Below are positions 15,394-24,444 of a stretch of 32,359 nt of DNA, one piece after another (position 1 is the first letter of the stretch; each line of letters starts with the position of its first letter). Position numbers and translations under genes: made by a program. Location: contig CABXRX010000008.1 of assembly GCA_902514745.1 (NCBI GenBank), forward strand, positions 1 through 32,359, written 5' to 3'. The notes under the pieces were generated by a model, which saw nothing but the letters and a program-made list of their open reading frames with translations, was not told where the DNA came from and made no database searches. The stretch comes from an uncultured Pelagibacteraceae bacterium (lineage in GTDB: Bacteria > Pseudomonadota > Alphaproteobacteria > Pelagibacterales > Pelagibacteraceae).

Positions 15394-18063
15394 ATGACTC
15401 CAGGAAAAAAAAATTCTTATAACTCACTCACAAATATTTCAATCGATGGTAAAAAGTATAAATACTATTCTTTAAAAGAGGCAGAAAAAAATGGTTTGGA
15501 GAACATTTCAAATCTTCCAAAATCTCTTAAAGTTCTTTTAGAAAATCTTTTAAGATATGAAGATGATCTTTCAGTAAATAAAAAACAAATAGACTCTATT
15601 AAAGAATGGTTAAAATCAAAAAAATCTAATACTGAAATAGCATATCGACCAGCTAGAGTTTTGCTCCAAGATTATACGGGTATTCCAGCAGTTGCAGACT
15701 TGGCCGCAATGAGAGAGGCCGTAAAAGATAAAAATAAAGATCCTAATACTATAAATCCATTGTCAGCTGTTGACCTTGTAATTGATCATTCTGTTCAAGT
15801 AGACCAATCTGCTAAATCAGATTCTTTTGAAAATAATGTTGATATAGAATTTGAGAGAAATGGAGAAAGATATTCTTTTTTAAAATGGGGACAGCAAGCA
15901 TTTAATAATTTCAGAATAGTTCCACCAGGAACTGGAATTTGTCATCAAGTTAATTTAGAATATTTATCAAAAGTTGTTTGGACAGAAGAATTTCAAGGAG
16001 ACAAATATTTATTTCCTGATACTTTAGTTGGTACTGATAGTCATACTACAATGGTAAATGGGTTATCTGTATTAGGCTGGGGTGTTGGAGGCATAGAAGC
16101 GGAAGCAGGTATGTTGGGTCAACCAATTTCAATGCTAATTCCTGAAGTCATAGGTTTTGAGGTTACAAATAAAATGCCTGAAGGCACAACAGCAACCGAC
16201 TTAGTTTTAACAGTAGTTAAAATGTTAAGAGATAAAGGTGTAGTTGGCAAATTTGTTGAATTTTATGGAGAAGGTTTAAAAAACTTAACTCTTGCAGATA
16301 GAGCAACTATTGCAAACATGGCTCCAGAGTATGGTGCAACATGTGGCTTTTTTCCAATTGATGACGAAACATTAAAATATTTAAAATTTTCAGGAAGGGA
16401 CCAACATACAGTTGATGTAGTTGAACATTATGCAAAAGAACAAGGTTTATGGGCTAGTGATGGTATAGAATTTACCGATAATATTTCATTAGATATGTCT
16501 ACAGTGGTACCAACTATTTCTGGACCAAAGAGACCTCAAGATAAAGTTTTATTAACAGATGCACCAACTTCATTTAAAAAAGTTTTAGAAGAAGCAACAA
16601 ATAAAAAAGAACACTCTATTTCAAAAGTTTCAAATACTGATTATGAAATTAGAGATGGTTCAATTCTAATTGCAGCAATAACTTCTTGCACCAACACATC
16701 AAATCCAAATGTTTTAATAGGAGCTGGACTACTTGCCAAAAAAGCTGTGGAATTAGGATTAGAAGTTAAACCATGGGTCAAAACTTCCTTAGCACCGGGC
16801 TCTCAAGTAGTTACTGACTATTTAGAAAAAGCAGGTTTAAATACTTATTTGGATCATTTAGGATTTAATTTGGTAGGTTATGGTTGTACAACATGTATTG
16901 GTAATTCAGGCCCATTACCTGAAAATATAGTAGAGGCTATCCAAAAAGAAAATGTTTATGCGGTTTCAGTTTTATCTGGAAATAGAAATTTTGAAGGAAG
17001 AATTTCTCCTCATATCAAAGCAAATTATTTAGCCTCACCTCCATTAGTTGTAGCCTATGCTATAGCTGGTCACATGGAAGTTGATTTGTACAAAGATGCA
17101 CTTGGTAAAGACAAAGATGGTAACGATATTTATTTAAAAGATATCTGGCCTTCAAATAAAGAAATTGAAGACACTTTAAAACAATCTTTAAATGCAGAAA
17201 TGTTTATTGAAAGATATTCAAATGTTTCAGAGGGACCTAGTCAATGGCAAAAAATTAAAACAGAAGAAAGCAGTATTTATAACTGGGATGAAGGATCAAC
17301 ATATGTAAAAAAACCACCTTTCTTTGAGAACTTATCAGATGAACCTGAAGGATTTAAAGAAATTAAAGATGCAAGACCTTTATTAATTTTAGGAGACATG
17401 GTTACTACAGATCACATTTCACCAGCAGGAAATATTCAAAAAGAAAGTCCAACTGGAGAATATTTTATGGAACATCAAATACTGCCAAAAGATTATAATT
17501 CTTATGGTTCAAGAAGAGGAAATCATGAGGTAATGATGAGAGGAACTTTTGCAAATATCAGAATTAGAAATGAAATGGCTCCAGGGACAGAAGGTGGATT
17601 TACCAAGATATACCCTGAAGAAAAAGTATTGCCAGTTTATGACGCTGTTGTGGAATATAAAAAAAGAGGAACTGATTTAGTTGTTATAGGAGGTAAAGAA
17701 TATGGCACAGGCTCCTCAAGAGATTGGGCTGCCAAGGGAACAAAATTATTAGGTGTTAAAGCAGTTATCGCTGAAAGTTTTGAGCGAATTCATCGCTCAA
17801 ATTTAATAGGAATGGGAATTCTACCTTTGCAATTTACAAATGACATAAATAGAAAAAACCTAAATTTAATTGGTTCAGAATTGATTAGTGTTCTTGATGT
17901 TGAAAAAGGTATTAATCCATCAGATGAAGTAATTTTAGAGATAAAATATGCCTCAGGTGATATTAAAAAAGTTAAAACTTTATGCAGAATTGATACTAAA
18001 AATGAATTAGAATACTATAAGAATGGAGGCATACTCCAATATGTTTTAAGGAATATGATTTAG
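15394..18063 (+). CDS. acnA: Aconitate hydratase A
   Basis: An 889-residue TCA-cycle aconitase of the AcnA/IRP1 type, of the usual length for that family. It interconverts citrate and isocitrate through a [4Fe-4S] cluster, whose three ligands are present: C432 in AITSCTNTSNP, and C498 and C501 in GYGCTTCIGNSGPL. Other family marks are LVGTDSHTTMVNGL, GWGVGGIEAEAGMLGQP, the swivel-domain GDMVTTDHISPAGNI, and YGTGSSRDWAAKG. Its start lies 1 bp after the exporter stop and its stop 2 bp before the TPR protein gene, so it sits inside the seven-gene plus-strand run. This looks like an ordinary, intact housekeeping gene. Confidence 0.97.
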   Translation: MTPGKKNSYNSLTNISIDGKKYKYYSLKEAEKNGLENISNLPKSLKVLLENLLRYEDDLSVNKKQIDSIKEWLKSKKSNTEIAYRPARVLLQDYTGIPAVADLAAMREAVKDKNKDPNTINPLSAVDLVIDHSVQVDQSAKSDSFENNVDIEFERNGERYSFLKWGQQAFNNFRIVPPGTGICHQVNLEYLSKVVWTEEFQGDKYLFPDTLVGTDSHTTMVNGLSVLGWGVGGIEAEAGMLGQPISMLIPEVIGFEVTNKMPEGTTATDLVLTVVKMLRDKGVVGKFVEFYGEGLKNLTLADRATIANMAPEYGATCGFFPIDDETLKYLKFSGRDQHTVDVVEHYAKEQGLWASDGIEFTDNISLDMSTVVPTISGPKRPQDKVLLTDAPTSFKKVLEEATNKKEHSISKVSNTDYEIRDGSILIAAITSCTNTSNPNVLIGAGLLAKKAVELGLEVKPWVKTSLAPGSQVVTDYLEKAGLNTYLDHLGFNLVGYGCTTCIGNSGPLPENIVEAIQKENVYAVSVLSGNRNFEGRISPHIKANYLASPPLVVAYAIAGHMEVDLYKDALGKDKDGNDIYLKDIWPSNKEIEDTLKQSLNAEMFIERYSNVSEGPSQWQKIKTEESSIYNWDEGSTYVKKPPFFENLSDEPEGFKEIKDARPLLILGDMVTTDHISPAGNIQKESPTGEYFMEHQILPKDYNSYGSRRGNHEVMMRGTFANIRIRNEMAPGTEGGFTKIYPEEKVLPVYDAVVEYKKRGTDLVVIGGKEYGTGSSRDWAAKGTKLLGVKAVIAESFERIHRSNLIGMGILPLQFTNDINRKNLNLIGSELISVLDVEKGINPSDEVILEIKYASGDIKKVKTLCRIDTKNELEYYKNGGILQYVLRNMI

Positions 18064-18065
18064 TT

Positions 18066-18710
18066 ATGGACGAAGATATTTCAATTATAAATAATAATAC
18101 TAGAAACGAAAAAGTAAGAAACTTTTTTGTTAATAATAAAAATAAAATTATCTCAACAATAGTATTTTTAATTGTTATCTTGGTAGGTGCTTATAGTTTT
18201 GATAAATATAAAACTAATAAGAAAAAAGAAATCTCTAATAAATTTAATTCAATTACTTTAAATTATTCAGAAAATACAAAAGAAAAAACAATTCAAAATT
18301 TAATTAAAATTATTAATGAACAAGATCCAACGTATTCAACTTTATCTTTGTATTTTATCATTGATAATAAATTGGTTACAAATCAGAGCGAGATTAATAG
18401 TTATTTTGATATTTTAATTGAAAAAACGTCTTTAGATGAAGAAATAAAGAACTTAGTAATATATAAAAAAGCATTATTTAACGCTGACCAAGCTAAAGAA
18501 AGTGAATTACTAAATATTTTAAATCCATTAATTAATTCTAAAAGTGTATGGAAATCCCATGCTTTATACTTAATGGCTGAGTTTTTCTATTCCAAAGATC
18601 AAAAACAAAAATCAAAAGAATTTTTCGATCAAATTGTCAGCTTAGAAGATGCCAACTCTGATATAAAGCTTCAAGTACAAAAAAGATTGAATAGAGATTT
18701 TAGTGATTAG
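18066..18710 (+). CDS. YfgM-like membrane-anchored TPR protein
   Basis: A 214-residue protein with one N-terminal membrane helix (about residues 28-44, flanked by lysines) and a long hydrophilic, helix-rich C-terminal region of TPR type. Examples are SVWKSHALYLMAEFFYSK and the following KSKEFFDQIVSL, about residues 158-195. In many proteobacteria a protein of this layout (YfgM) is encoded directly before bamB and works as an ancillary subunit of the Sec translocon in the periplasm. Here the same order holds: the last 8 bases overlap the bamB-like gene. Sequence identity to YfgM looks low, so the name rests mainly on architecture and neighbours. Confidence 0.75.
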   Translation: MDEDISIINNNTRNEKVRNFFVNNKNKIISTIVFLIVILVGAYSFDKYKTNKKKEISNKFNSITLNYSENTKEKTIQNLIKIINEQDPTYSTLSLYFIIDNKLVTNQSEINSYFDILIEKTSLDEEIKNLVIYKKALFNADQAKESELLNILNPLINSKSVWKSHALYLMAEFFYSKDQKQKSKEFFDQIVSLEDANSDIKLQVQKRLNRDFSD

Positions 18711-20001
18711 ATTAATCTTATTAATTTTTGCATTATTTTTTTTATCCAATTGTTCTATTAATGAGAACTCTCGTATTTGGAAAGACAAAGAAGAAAAAAT
18801 AAAAAACCAAAAAAAAATAAAAAAATTATTTACTCAACAAAAAAAAATAATTAAAGAATTAAATCCTGAATTAAAATTAGAACTGTCAAAACTAAAAATT
18901 AATGAGAGTATTATAAATAATCAAAATAATTTAGGAGCTCTAAATTATAATGGTTTAAACAAAAAAAATGCTACATATAAATTTTCTAAAATAGAAGACA
19001 CAAATCAATTAAACTATAAACCAATTTTTTTAAATGATGGACTTATATTTTTTGATAGAAAGGGCACTATCACAAGATATGATAAAAATGGTAAGATTAT
19101 TTGGAAAAAAAACTATTATAAAAAATCTGAAAAAAAATTAAAACCAAAATTATATTTTTTACAACACGATCAAGAATTATTAATAGCAGATAATATTGCA
19201 AAATATTATTCTATTAACATTAAATCTGGTGAATTAAACTGGTCAAATAATGGAGCTTATTCTTTCAATTCCGAAATAAAGAAAGATGGAAATAAATTTT
19301 TTGTTATTGATTATAAAAACACTTTAAGATCGTTCAGTTTAATTGACGGGACTGAATTATGGAATTTCCAATCAGAGGACTCTTTTGTAATGTCTGATAC
19401 TAAAAATTCTCTTATTATTATTGATGATTTGGTCATTTTTAATAATTCAATTGGAGATATTACTGCTGTAGATAAAGAAACTGGCTTAATAACTTGGCAA
19501 CTTCCGACCCAAAGTAATAATATAGTTAATGAGTCTTATAATCTCAAAATTTCAAAATTGGTTTCTGACGGACAGTCAATTTTTTTTTCAAATAATAGAG
19601 GTGAATTTTATTCTATAGATGTCAAAACAGGAGTTACAAAATGGATTAATAATATTAATTCTGATATCACACCTGCTATAACTGGAAATTTAATTTTTAC
19701 TGTATCCAATGAAGGTTATTTACACGTGATTGAAAAAAAAAATGGAAATATAATAAGAATAACAAATCTTTATAATAATTATAAAGTCAAAAAGCGGAAA
19801 AATATAAATCCAATTGGTTTTGTTTTAGGAAATACAAATTTATATTTAACAAATAATGATGGTAAAATGATAATTGTAGATTTAATAACAGGAAAAATAA
19901 TTAATACTGTCAAAGTCTCAAATAATTTTATTTCTGAACCTTTTATTTATAATAAAAGTTTATTTATAATTAGAAATGGATCTATCGTTCAATTTAACTA
20001 A
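18703..20001 (+). CDS. bamB: BamB-like outer-membrane assembly lipoprotein
   Basis: A 432-residue lipoprotein. The signal peptide ends in a lipobox with C17 (FFLSNC). A lysine-rich linker follows to about residue 100, then a PQQ-like beta-propeller with repeated W-containing blades such as GKIIWKKN, GELNWSN, GTELWNFQ, GLITWQLP and GVTKWINN. BamB is the propeller scaffold of the BAM complex that inserts outer-membrane proteins. The start is GTG 18703, inside the end of the TPR gene (8-bp overlap). In many relatives der (engA) follows bamB; here a cupin-like gene follows instead, 2 bp downstream. The long lysine/asparagine-rich linker is probably a result of base composition. Confidence 0.85.
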   Translation: MIRLILLIFALFFLSNCSINENSRIWKDKEEKIKNQKKIKKLFTQQKKIIKELNPELKLELSKLKINESIINNQNNLGALNYNGLNKKNATYKFSKIEDTNQLNYKPIFLNDGLIFFDRKGTITRYDKNGKIIWKKNYYKKSEKKLKPKLYFLQHDQELLIADNIAKYYSINIKSGELNWSNNGAYSFNSEIKKDGNKFFVIDYKNTLRSFSLIDGTELWNFQSEDSFVMSDTKNSLIIIDDLVIFNNSIGDITAVDKETGLITWQLPTQSNNIVNESYNLKISKLVSDGQSIFFSNNRGEFYSIDVKTGVTKWINNINSDITPAITGNLIFTVSNEGYLHVIEKKNGNIIRITNLYNNYKVKKRKNINPIGFVLGNTNLYLTNNDGKMIIVDLITGKIINTVKVSNNFISEPFIYNKSLFIIRNGSIVQFN

Positions 20002-20003
20002 AA

Positions 20004-20432
20004 ATGTTCTTAAAATTTTTAGATAAAGTAGGTCGAAAAAAAGTAGTTTTAGATAGAGGGCCTTCTCACCCAAGATACAGTGAAGCTAAACCTTGGATGA
20101 ATAGATACTATGTTTTGTTTAGATACAGACCTAAATGGTTTCCTTTTAATATTTTAATCCATGAAATGCTTGCTGATGATCATGGTGAAGGTGTGCACAA
20201 CCATCTATGCCCATATATTACAATAATCTTAAGAGGTGGGTATTGGGAGACTACTAGAAAGGGTAAATTTTGGAGAAAACCTGGTTACATAGGATTTCGT
20301 TCAGCAAACGATCATCATAGAGTAGATTTAAAAGAAGGTACGAACCCTATGACAATTTTTATACCAGGACCATTTGGATTAAGAAAAGGCTCAAGATCTG
20401 AGTATGGTATAGATTTTAAGACTAAAAAATGA
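20004..20432 (+). CDS. Cupin-like conserved hypothetical protein
   Basis: A 142-residue cytosolic protein with a likely single cupin barrel. Cupin motif 1 is suggested by GEGVHNHLCPYITIILRGGY (HxH at about residues 67-69), though the usual following glutamate is missing. Motif 2 is suggested by PGYIGFRSANDHHRVDL, with histidines at about 107-108. The four histidines could bind one metal ion. The N-terminus is unusual, with WMNRYYVLFRYRPKWFPFNI rich in aromatic and basic residues. It is coupled to the zapE-like gene by an ATGA overlap and lies 2 bp after bamB. I cannot name a function; a metal-binding sensor, isomerase or dioxygenase are all possible for this fold. Confidence 0.72.
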   Translation: MFLKFLDKVGRKKVVLDRGPSHPRYSEAKPWMNRYYVLFRYRPKWFPFNILIHEMLADDHGEGVHNHLCPYITIILRGGYWETTRKGKFWRKPGYIGFRSANDHHRVDLKEGTNPMTIFIPGPFGLRKGSRSEYGIDFKTKK

Positions 20433-21487
20433 ATTTAAATAAATTATTTCTTCATCACTGCAAAAAAAATAATTTAGAGGTTAATACTAACCAAGTAAAT
20501 TTAATTGAAGAGCTAAGTAGCTTTTATAATTTAAATTTTAATAAATCTTTTATTAAAAAAATATTTTCTTCAAAAGACAATAAAGTTGGATTTTATTTAC
20601 AAGGTGATGTTGGAGTAGGCAAAACAATGATTTTGAATTTTTTTTATGACAATTTTAATTTTTCAAAGAAAAGACTTCATTTTAATGAATTTATGATTGG
20701 TTTTCATGATTTTGTTTTTAAAAATAAAGGCGATAAACAAGGATATATTATAAATAAATTTGTTCTTAAATTGAAACAGAAATATGAGTTAATTTATTTT
20801 GATGAATTTCAGGTCACAAATATAGTAGATGCAATGATTTTAGGAAATCTTTTTAAAAAAATATTTGATGAAAATATAAAAGTTTTATTTTCTTCTAATG
20901 TAAAAATTAATGATCTTTATAAAGATGGATTGCAAAGGGATCAGTTTCTTCCCTTTATTAAGATAATGAAAAATGAATGTCACCAAAAAAATCTTACTAT
21001 TGAAGAAGATTATAGAAAATCTCAAAATAAAAAAAATGAGAGATTTTTTTACCCTTTAAATGAAGCAACTAATTTTAAAGTTAATAAATATTTTAGACAA
21101 ATTACAAAAGATCTATCTCTCAAGGAGAAAATTTTAATAATTAAAGGAAGAAAATTTACTATTAAGAATTATTATGAGGGTGTAGCAAGATTTAATTTTA
21201 AAGATTTATGCGCCAAAAATATTGGAGCTGAAGATTATATAAAAATCGCAGAAACCTGTGATTTTATAATAATAGAGAATATTCCCAATTTTAATAATAT
21301 TAATTCCAATCAACAACAAAGATTTATAACTTTGATTGATATTATTTATGAAAAAAATATCCCGCTTATAGTTACCTCTCAACAAAAACTGGAATCAATA
21401 AGTTCTTCCAATAATCTAGAACAATCTTTTAAAAGAACAATTAGTAGGCTTTATGAATTAACATCAGTTAAATCGAACTATCTGTAA
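20429..21487 (+). CDS. zapE: ZapE/AFG1-like ATPase
   Basis: A 352-residue AAA-related P-loop ATPase of the AFG1/ZapE family. Walker A is GDVGVGKT (residues 59-66), Walker B is YFDEF with D125 and E126, followed by the family block QVTNIVDAMILGNLF, the sensor-like VLFSSN, and GLQRDQFLPFI. ZapE acts at the division ring in E. coli under stress; mitochondrial AFG1 is linked to protein quality control. The start overlaps the cupin-like gene (ATGA, 20429-20432). Its last 10 bases overlap the end of a convergent gene. Strong lysine/asparagine enrichment is consistent with the base composition of its neighbours. Confidence 0.9.
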   Translation: MNLNKLFLHHCKKNNLEVNTNQVNLIEELSSFYNLNFNKSFIKKIFSSKDNKVGFYLQGDVGVGKTMILNFFYDNFNFSKKRLHFNEFMIGFHDFVFKNKGDKQGYIINKFVLKLKQKYELIYFDEFQVTNIVDAMILGNLFKKIFDENIKVLFSSNVKINDLYKDGLQRDQFLPFIKIMKNECHQKNLTIEEDYRKSQNKKNERFFYPLNEATNFKVNKYFRQITKDLSLKEKILIIKGRKFTIKNYYEGVARFNFKDLCAKNIGAEDYIKIAETCDFIIIENIPNFNNINSNQQQRFITLIDIIYEKNIPLIVTSQQKLESISSSNNLEQSFKRTISRLYELTSVKSNYL

Positions 21488-21951
21488 GGGTCGTAAGCCC
21501 ATTGCAAGATAGCTTGTCTTTGTCTTCTTCTGCATCCTAAATCACCCTTTTCACAATTTTTCTCAATTGCAAGCACATGTCTTCGAAAATTTTTCCACCT
21601 TTTTATTTGTATTTCATCAATATGTGAAATTCTTCTTCCGCTAGTAAATCTGCAATACCATTGAAACCAACCCAAAGGATCTTCCTTAAAAATCCATCCT
21701 TTTTCAATCCAATGCTCTCTTGATAAACCTGAGGCAATTTTAAATCTATTTAAACTCACATCAAAATTTTTACTTAGTTTTACATTTTTAAACCAAGATT
21801 GAGGAAATTCTTTTACATTTAAACCAAAATATGAACCTCCAAAAACGCCTAATTCCATCATTCTTTTAGGCGTCAATTCGGGTTTAAAAATTTTATAGAA
21901 ATCTAAATTAATAATTTTTTTTTTTAAAATTTTTTTCATTGAATTTAGCAA
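21478..21951 (-). CDS. Conserved hypothetical protein rich in Trp and Arg
   Basis: A 157-residue soluble protein without signal peptide or membrane segment. It has the look of a conserved uncharacterised family: LTPKRMMELGVFGGSYFGLN (about residues 27-46), a central SREHWIEKGWIFKEDPLGWF block, WYCRFTSGRRISHIDEIQIK, and a C-terminal CRRRQRQAILQWAYDPYR. I do not know a function. The invariant-looking tryptophans, arginines and paired cysteines (CEKGDLGC) could suggest nucleic-acid or nucleotide interaction, but that is speculation. It is the last gene of the minus-strand gmaS/glx operon, starting 2 bp after the ammonia-lyase stop. Its 3' end overlaps the convergent zapE-like gene by 10 bp. Confidence 0.8.
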   Translation of the reverse strand: MLNSMKKILKKKIINLDFYKIFKPELTPKRMMELGVFGGSYFGLNVKEFPQSWFKNVKLSKNFDVSLNRFKIASGLSREHWIEKGWIFKEDPLGWFQWYCRFTSGRRISHIDEIQIKRWKNFRRHVLAIEKNCEKGDLGCRRRQRQAILQWAYDPYR

Positions 21952-21953
21952 AC

Positions 21954-23081
21954 TTATTGATTGATAAGTTTTTTATACATTTCTTTGTCAGTATCACCTT
22001 CACATCCTATAACAAGAATATTAGATTTTTTATTAAGCTGTAAATTTTCTTTAATATTATGATCTTCACAACTAGTAATTAAACTTATTACTCCAGGCGC
22101 AGAATTTTCTCCTGCTATAATTTTTTCATCACTAAAACTTGAATTTCCAAGTAATTTCATCGTATATGCAATATCATCATCAGGTAGACTGATGCAATGT
22201 TTAATTGAATTTTTTAAAATTTCCCATGGGACTAATGATACTTCTCCACATGACATCCCGCCCATTAAGCTCTCTCTTTTAATATCAATTTTTTCTATTT
22301 TTCCAGTTTTAATGCTTTCTAAAACACAAGCTGCACTGTCGGGCTCCACTACTAAAGTAACAGGAATATAATCTAAATATCTTGCAATACCTGCTACCAT
22401 TGCTCCAGCCATTCCTCCAACACCTGCCTGTAAAATTATGTGAGAAATTTTTTCGTTATTAATCTGATTAACAATTTCTTTCATCATTACAGTATAACCA
22501 GCCATAGTATATTTAGGCACTATCATATAATCTTTCCATGCAACATCCTGAACAATTTGCCAATTGTTTTCTGTAGACTGCTTGATGCACTCAATTAATG
22601 ATTTTTCATAATTACCTTTTACTTTAATTACATCTGCTCCGAGATCAGCCATAGCTTGTCCTCTAGCATCACTTACAAATTCACTAATAAAAATTTTACA
22701 CTTAATACCTAATCTTCTAGCACCCCAGGCTACGGATCTTCCATGATTTCCAGCTGTAGCAGTAGCAACTACAATTTGCTTATTCCCTTGGGTTACTTTT
22801 TCAACTGCATAAGCACCGCCTAGTGCTTTAAACGATTTTAAATCAAATCTTTTACTCTCATCCTTGTAATAAATATTATTTAAATTTAATTCTTTAGATA
22901 ATTTATTTAAAGTTATTAACGGAGTAGGGCTATATCCTTCCCATTTTGAAATACTAGAATAAGCATTATCAATTTCTTTTTCAGACAATGAACTTAAAAT
23001 TTTTTTTTTATTAAATAAATAATTTTTATTATCTAAAAATTCTGAAAATTTCCATTGATGACCATTGGATAGAATTGTCAT
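21954..23081 (-). CDS. Diaminopropionate ammonia-lyase-like PLP enzyme
   Basis: A 375-residue fold-type-II PLP enzyme. The Schiff-base lysine is K85 in LKSFKALGGAYA. The PLP-contacting asparagine loop is TATAGNHGRS, and the phosphate-binding glycine loop is AGVGGMAGAM. The block VQDVAWKDYMIVPKYTMAGY is typical of 2,3-diaminopropionate ammonia-lyases (YgeX/DpaL), which make pyruvate and two ammonia molecules, and separates them from ordinary threonine dehydratases. It is slightly shorter than DpaL (about 400). It starts 3 bp after the gmaS/glnT-like stop, inside an amine/ammonium assimilation operon, which fits a nitrogen-scavenging role. The true substrate may be another amino acid with a good beta leaving group. 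Confidence 0.82.
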   Translation of the reverse strand: MTILSNGHQWKFSEFLDNKNYLFNKKKILSSLSEKEIDNAYSSISKWEGYSPTPLITLNKLSKELNLNNIYYKDESKRFDLKSFKALGGAYAVEKVTQGNKQIVVATATAGNHGRSVAWGARRLGIKCKIFISEFVSDARGQAMADLGADVIKVKGNYEKSLIECIKQSTENNWQIVQDVAWKDYMIVPKYTMAGYTVMMKEIVNQINNEKISHIILQAGVGGMAGAMVAGIARYLDYIPVTLVVEPDSAACVLESIKTGKIEKIDIKRESLMGGMSCGEVSLVPWEILKNSIKHCISLPDDDIAYTMKLLGNSSFSDEKIIAGENSAPGVISLITSCEDHNIKENLQLNKKSNILVIGCEGDTDKEMYKKLINQ

Positions 23082-23084
23082 AAT

Positions 23085-24410
23085 CTAACAGTCTAAAGTA
23101 TTATCTTTTTCCCACTTTGTGACTGGTTTTTTCTTACTAAATGAAGATTTATTTTTAAAATCTTTAATTTCTAAGCTTTTGAGTTTTATATAACTTTCAA
23201 TAACATCTTTACCAAATGCTTCTGCAAGAGGTTTACTTTTTTGAAGCATTGAAATTGCTTGGTTAATATCATTTGGTAACCTTTTAAGTTTTGGATATTT
23301 TTTATAGTCTTTGTACATATTGCAATGTAATGGTTTTCCAGGATTTATTTTTTTATTAATCCCTTCAAGTCCAGCAGCAATTATTCCTGCTTGAAGCAGA
23401 TACGGGTTCGCAGAGCCATCCATTAATCTTAATTCAAATCTTCCTTGATCAGGAATTCTAATCATGTGAGTTCTATTGTTTCCTGTATAAGAAATACTAC
23501 TTGGAGACCACGTTGCTCCAGATTTAGTTGGTGGTGCATTAATTCTTCTGTAACTATTAATTGTTGGATTAAAAAAAGCTGACAATGCTTGTGTATTATT
23601 CATTATTCCACCCAAAAAATTGTAAGCGAGTTTGCTAAGACCAAGTGAGTTTTTTTTATCTAAAAATTTATTATTTTTACCATTCCAAACAGAAACGTGA
23701 GCATGACAACCGTTTCCAGTTAAATTATGAAAAGGTTTTGGCATAAAGGTTGCTCTTAAACCATGTTTTTCAGCCAAGCTTTTAACCATATATTTAAAGA
23801 ATACGTGTCTATCTGCTGTAACAAGAGAGTCTGTATAATCCCAGTTCATTTCAAATTGACCATTAGCATCCTCATGATCATTTTGATAAGGCTTCCATCC
23901 CATGGTAATCATACAGTCACAAATTTCTTTAATTAAGTCATATCTTCTCATTAAAGCTGACTGATCATAGCAAGGTTTAGATTGTATATCTCTTTGATCG
24001 GCAATTGACGAACCATCTTCTGAAATTAAAAAATATTCACATTCAACACCAGACTTCATTTGTAATTTTTTTTGAGACATTTTTTTAATTTGTTCTTTAA
24101 GCATTACTCTTGGAGAAGCTTTTACAGGTTTGCCATTCATGTACAAATCTGACGCTAACCAACCAATTTCTTTATTCCAAGGTAATTGAATTAAACTATC
24201 TGGATCAGGCACTCCAAACATATCGCTATCTGCAGGTGTCATATCCAACCAAGTAGCAAACCCAGCAAATCCTGCTCCGTTTTTTTGCATCTCTGCTATA
24301 GCTTGAGCAGGAACTAATTTAGATCTCAAAACTCCGAATAGATCTACAAAGCTAATTAAAAAATATTTAATTTTTTTTTGTTTAGCAATTTGTGAAAGAT
24401 TTTTTGGCAT
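23085..24410 (-). CDS. gmaS: Gamma-glutamylmethylamide synthetase / GlnT-type glutamine synthetase
   Basis: A 441-residue member of the glutamine synthetase superfamily. Active-site blocks are present: VECEYFLI, the glutamate-rich NDHEDANGQFEMNWD, the histidine-containing GNGCHAHVSVWN, and the RFELRLMDGSANPYL arginine/glutamate block. The N-terminal DLFGVLRSKLVP and GAGFAGFATWLDMTPADSDM segments resemble the GmaS/GlnT branch rather than GlnA. GmaS makes gamma-glutamylmethylamide from glutamate, methylamine and ATP, the first step of methylamine use; GlnT-type enzymes can also make glutamine. Its location 34 bp behind three mgs/glx genes favours GmaS in the N-methylglutamate pathway. No mgdABCD genes are seen in the window, so methylamine specificity is likely but not proven. 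Confidence 0.82.
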   Translation of the reverse strand: MPKNLSQIAKQKKIKYFLISFVDLFGVLRSKLVPAQAIAEMQKNGAGFAGFATWLDMTPADSDMFGVPDPDSLIQLPWNKEIGWLASDLYMNGKPVKASPRVMLKEQIKKMSQKKLQMKSGVECEYFLISEDGSSIADQRDIQSKPCYDQSALMRRYDLIKEICDCMITMGWKPYQNDHEDANGQFEMNWDYTDSLVTADRHVFFKYMVKSLAEKHGLRATFMPKPFHNLTGNGCHAHVSVWNGKNNKFLDKKNSLGLSKLAYNFLGGIMNNTQALSAFFNPTINSYRRINAPPTKSGATWSPSSISYTGNNRTHMIRIPDQGRFELRLMDGSANPYLLQAGIIAAGLEGINKKINPGKPLHCNMYKDYKKYPKLKRLPNDINQAISMLQKSKPLAEAFGKDVIESYIKLKSLEIKDFKNKSSFSKKKPVTKWEKDNTLDC

Positions 24411-24444
24411 AATTAATCCTACTTGTTTAAAAAGTGTTAATCAA

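Noticed and set aside
18760..19010. Possible pseudogene or low-quality stretch in the bamB-like gene because of long A-runs and Lys/Asn-rich translation
   Set aside because: The frame is continuous from the lipobox to the last propeller blade, and similar A-rich linkers occur in neighbouring genes.
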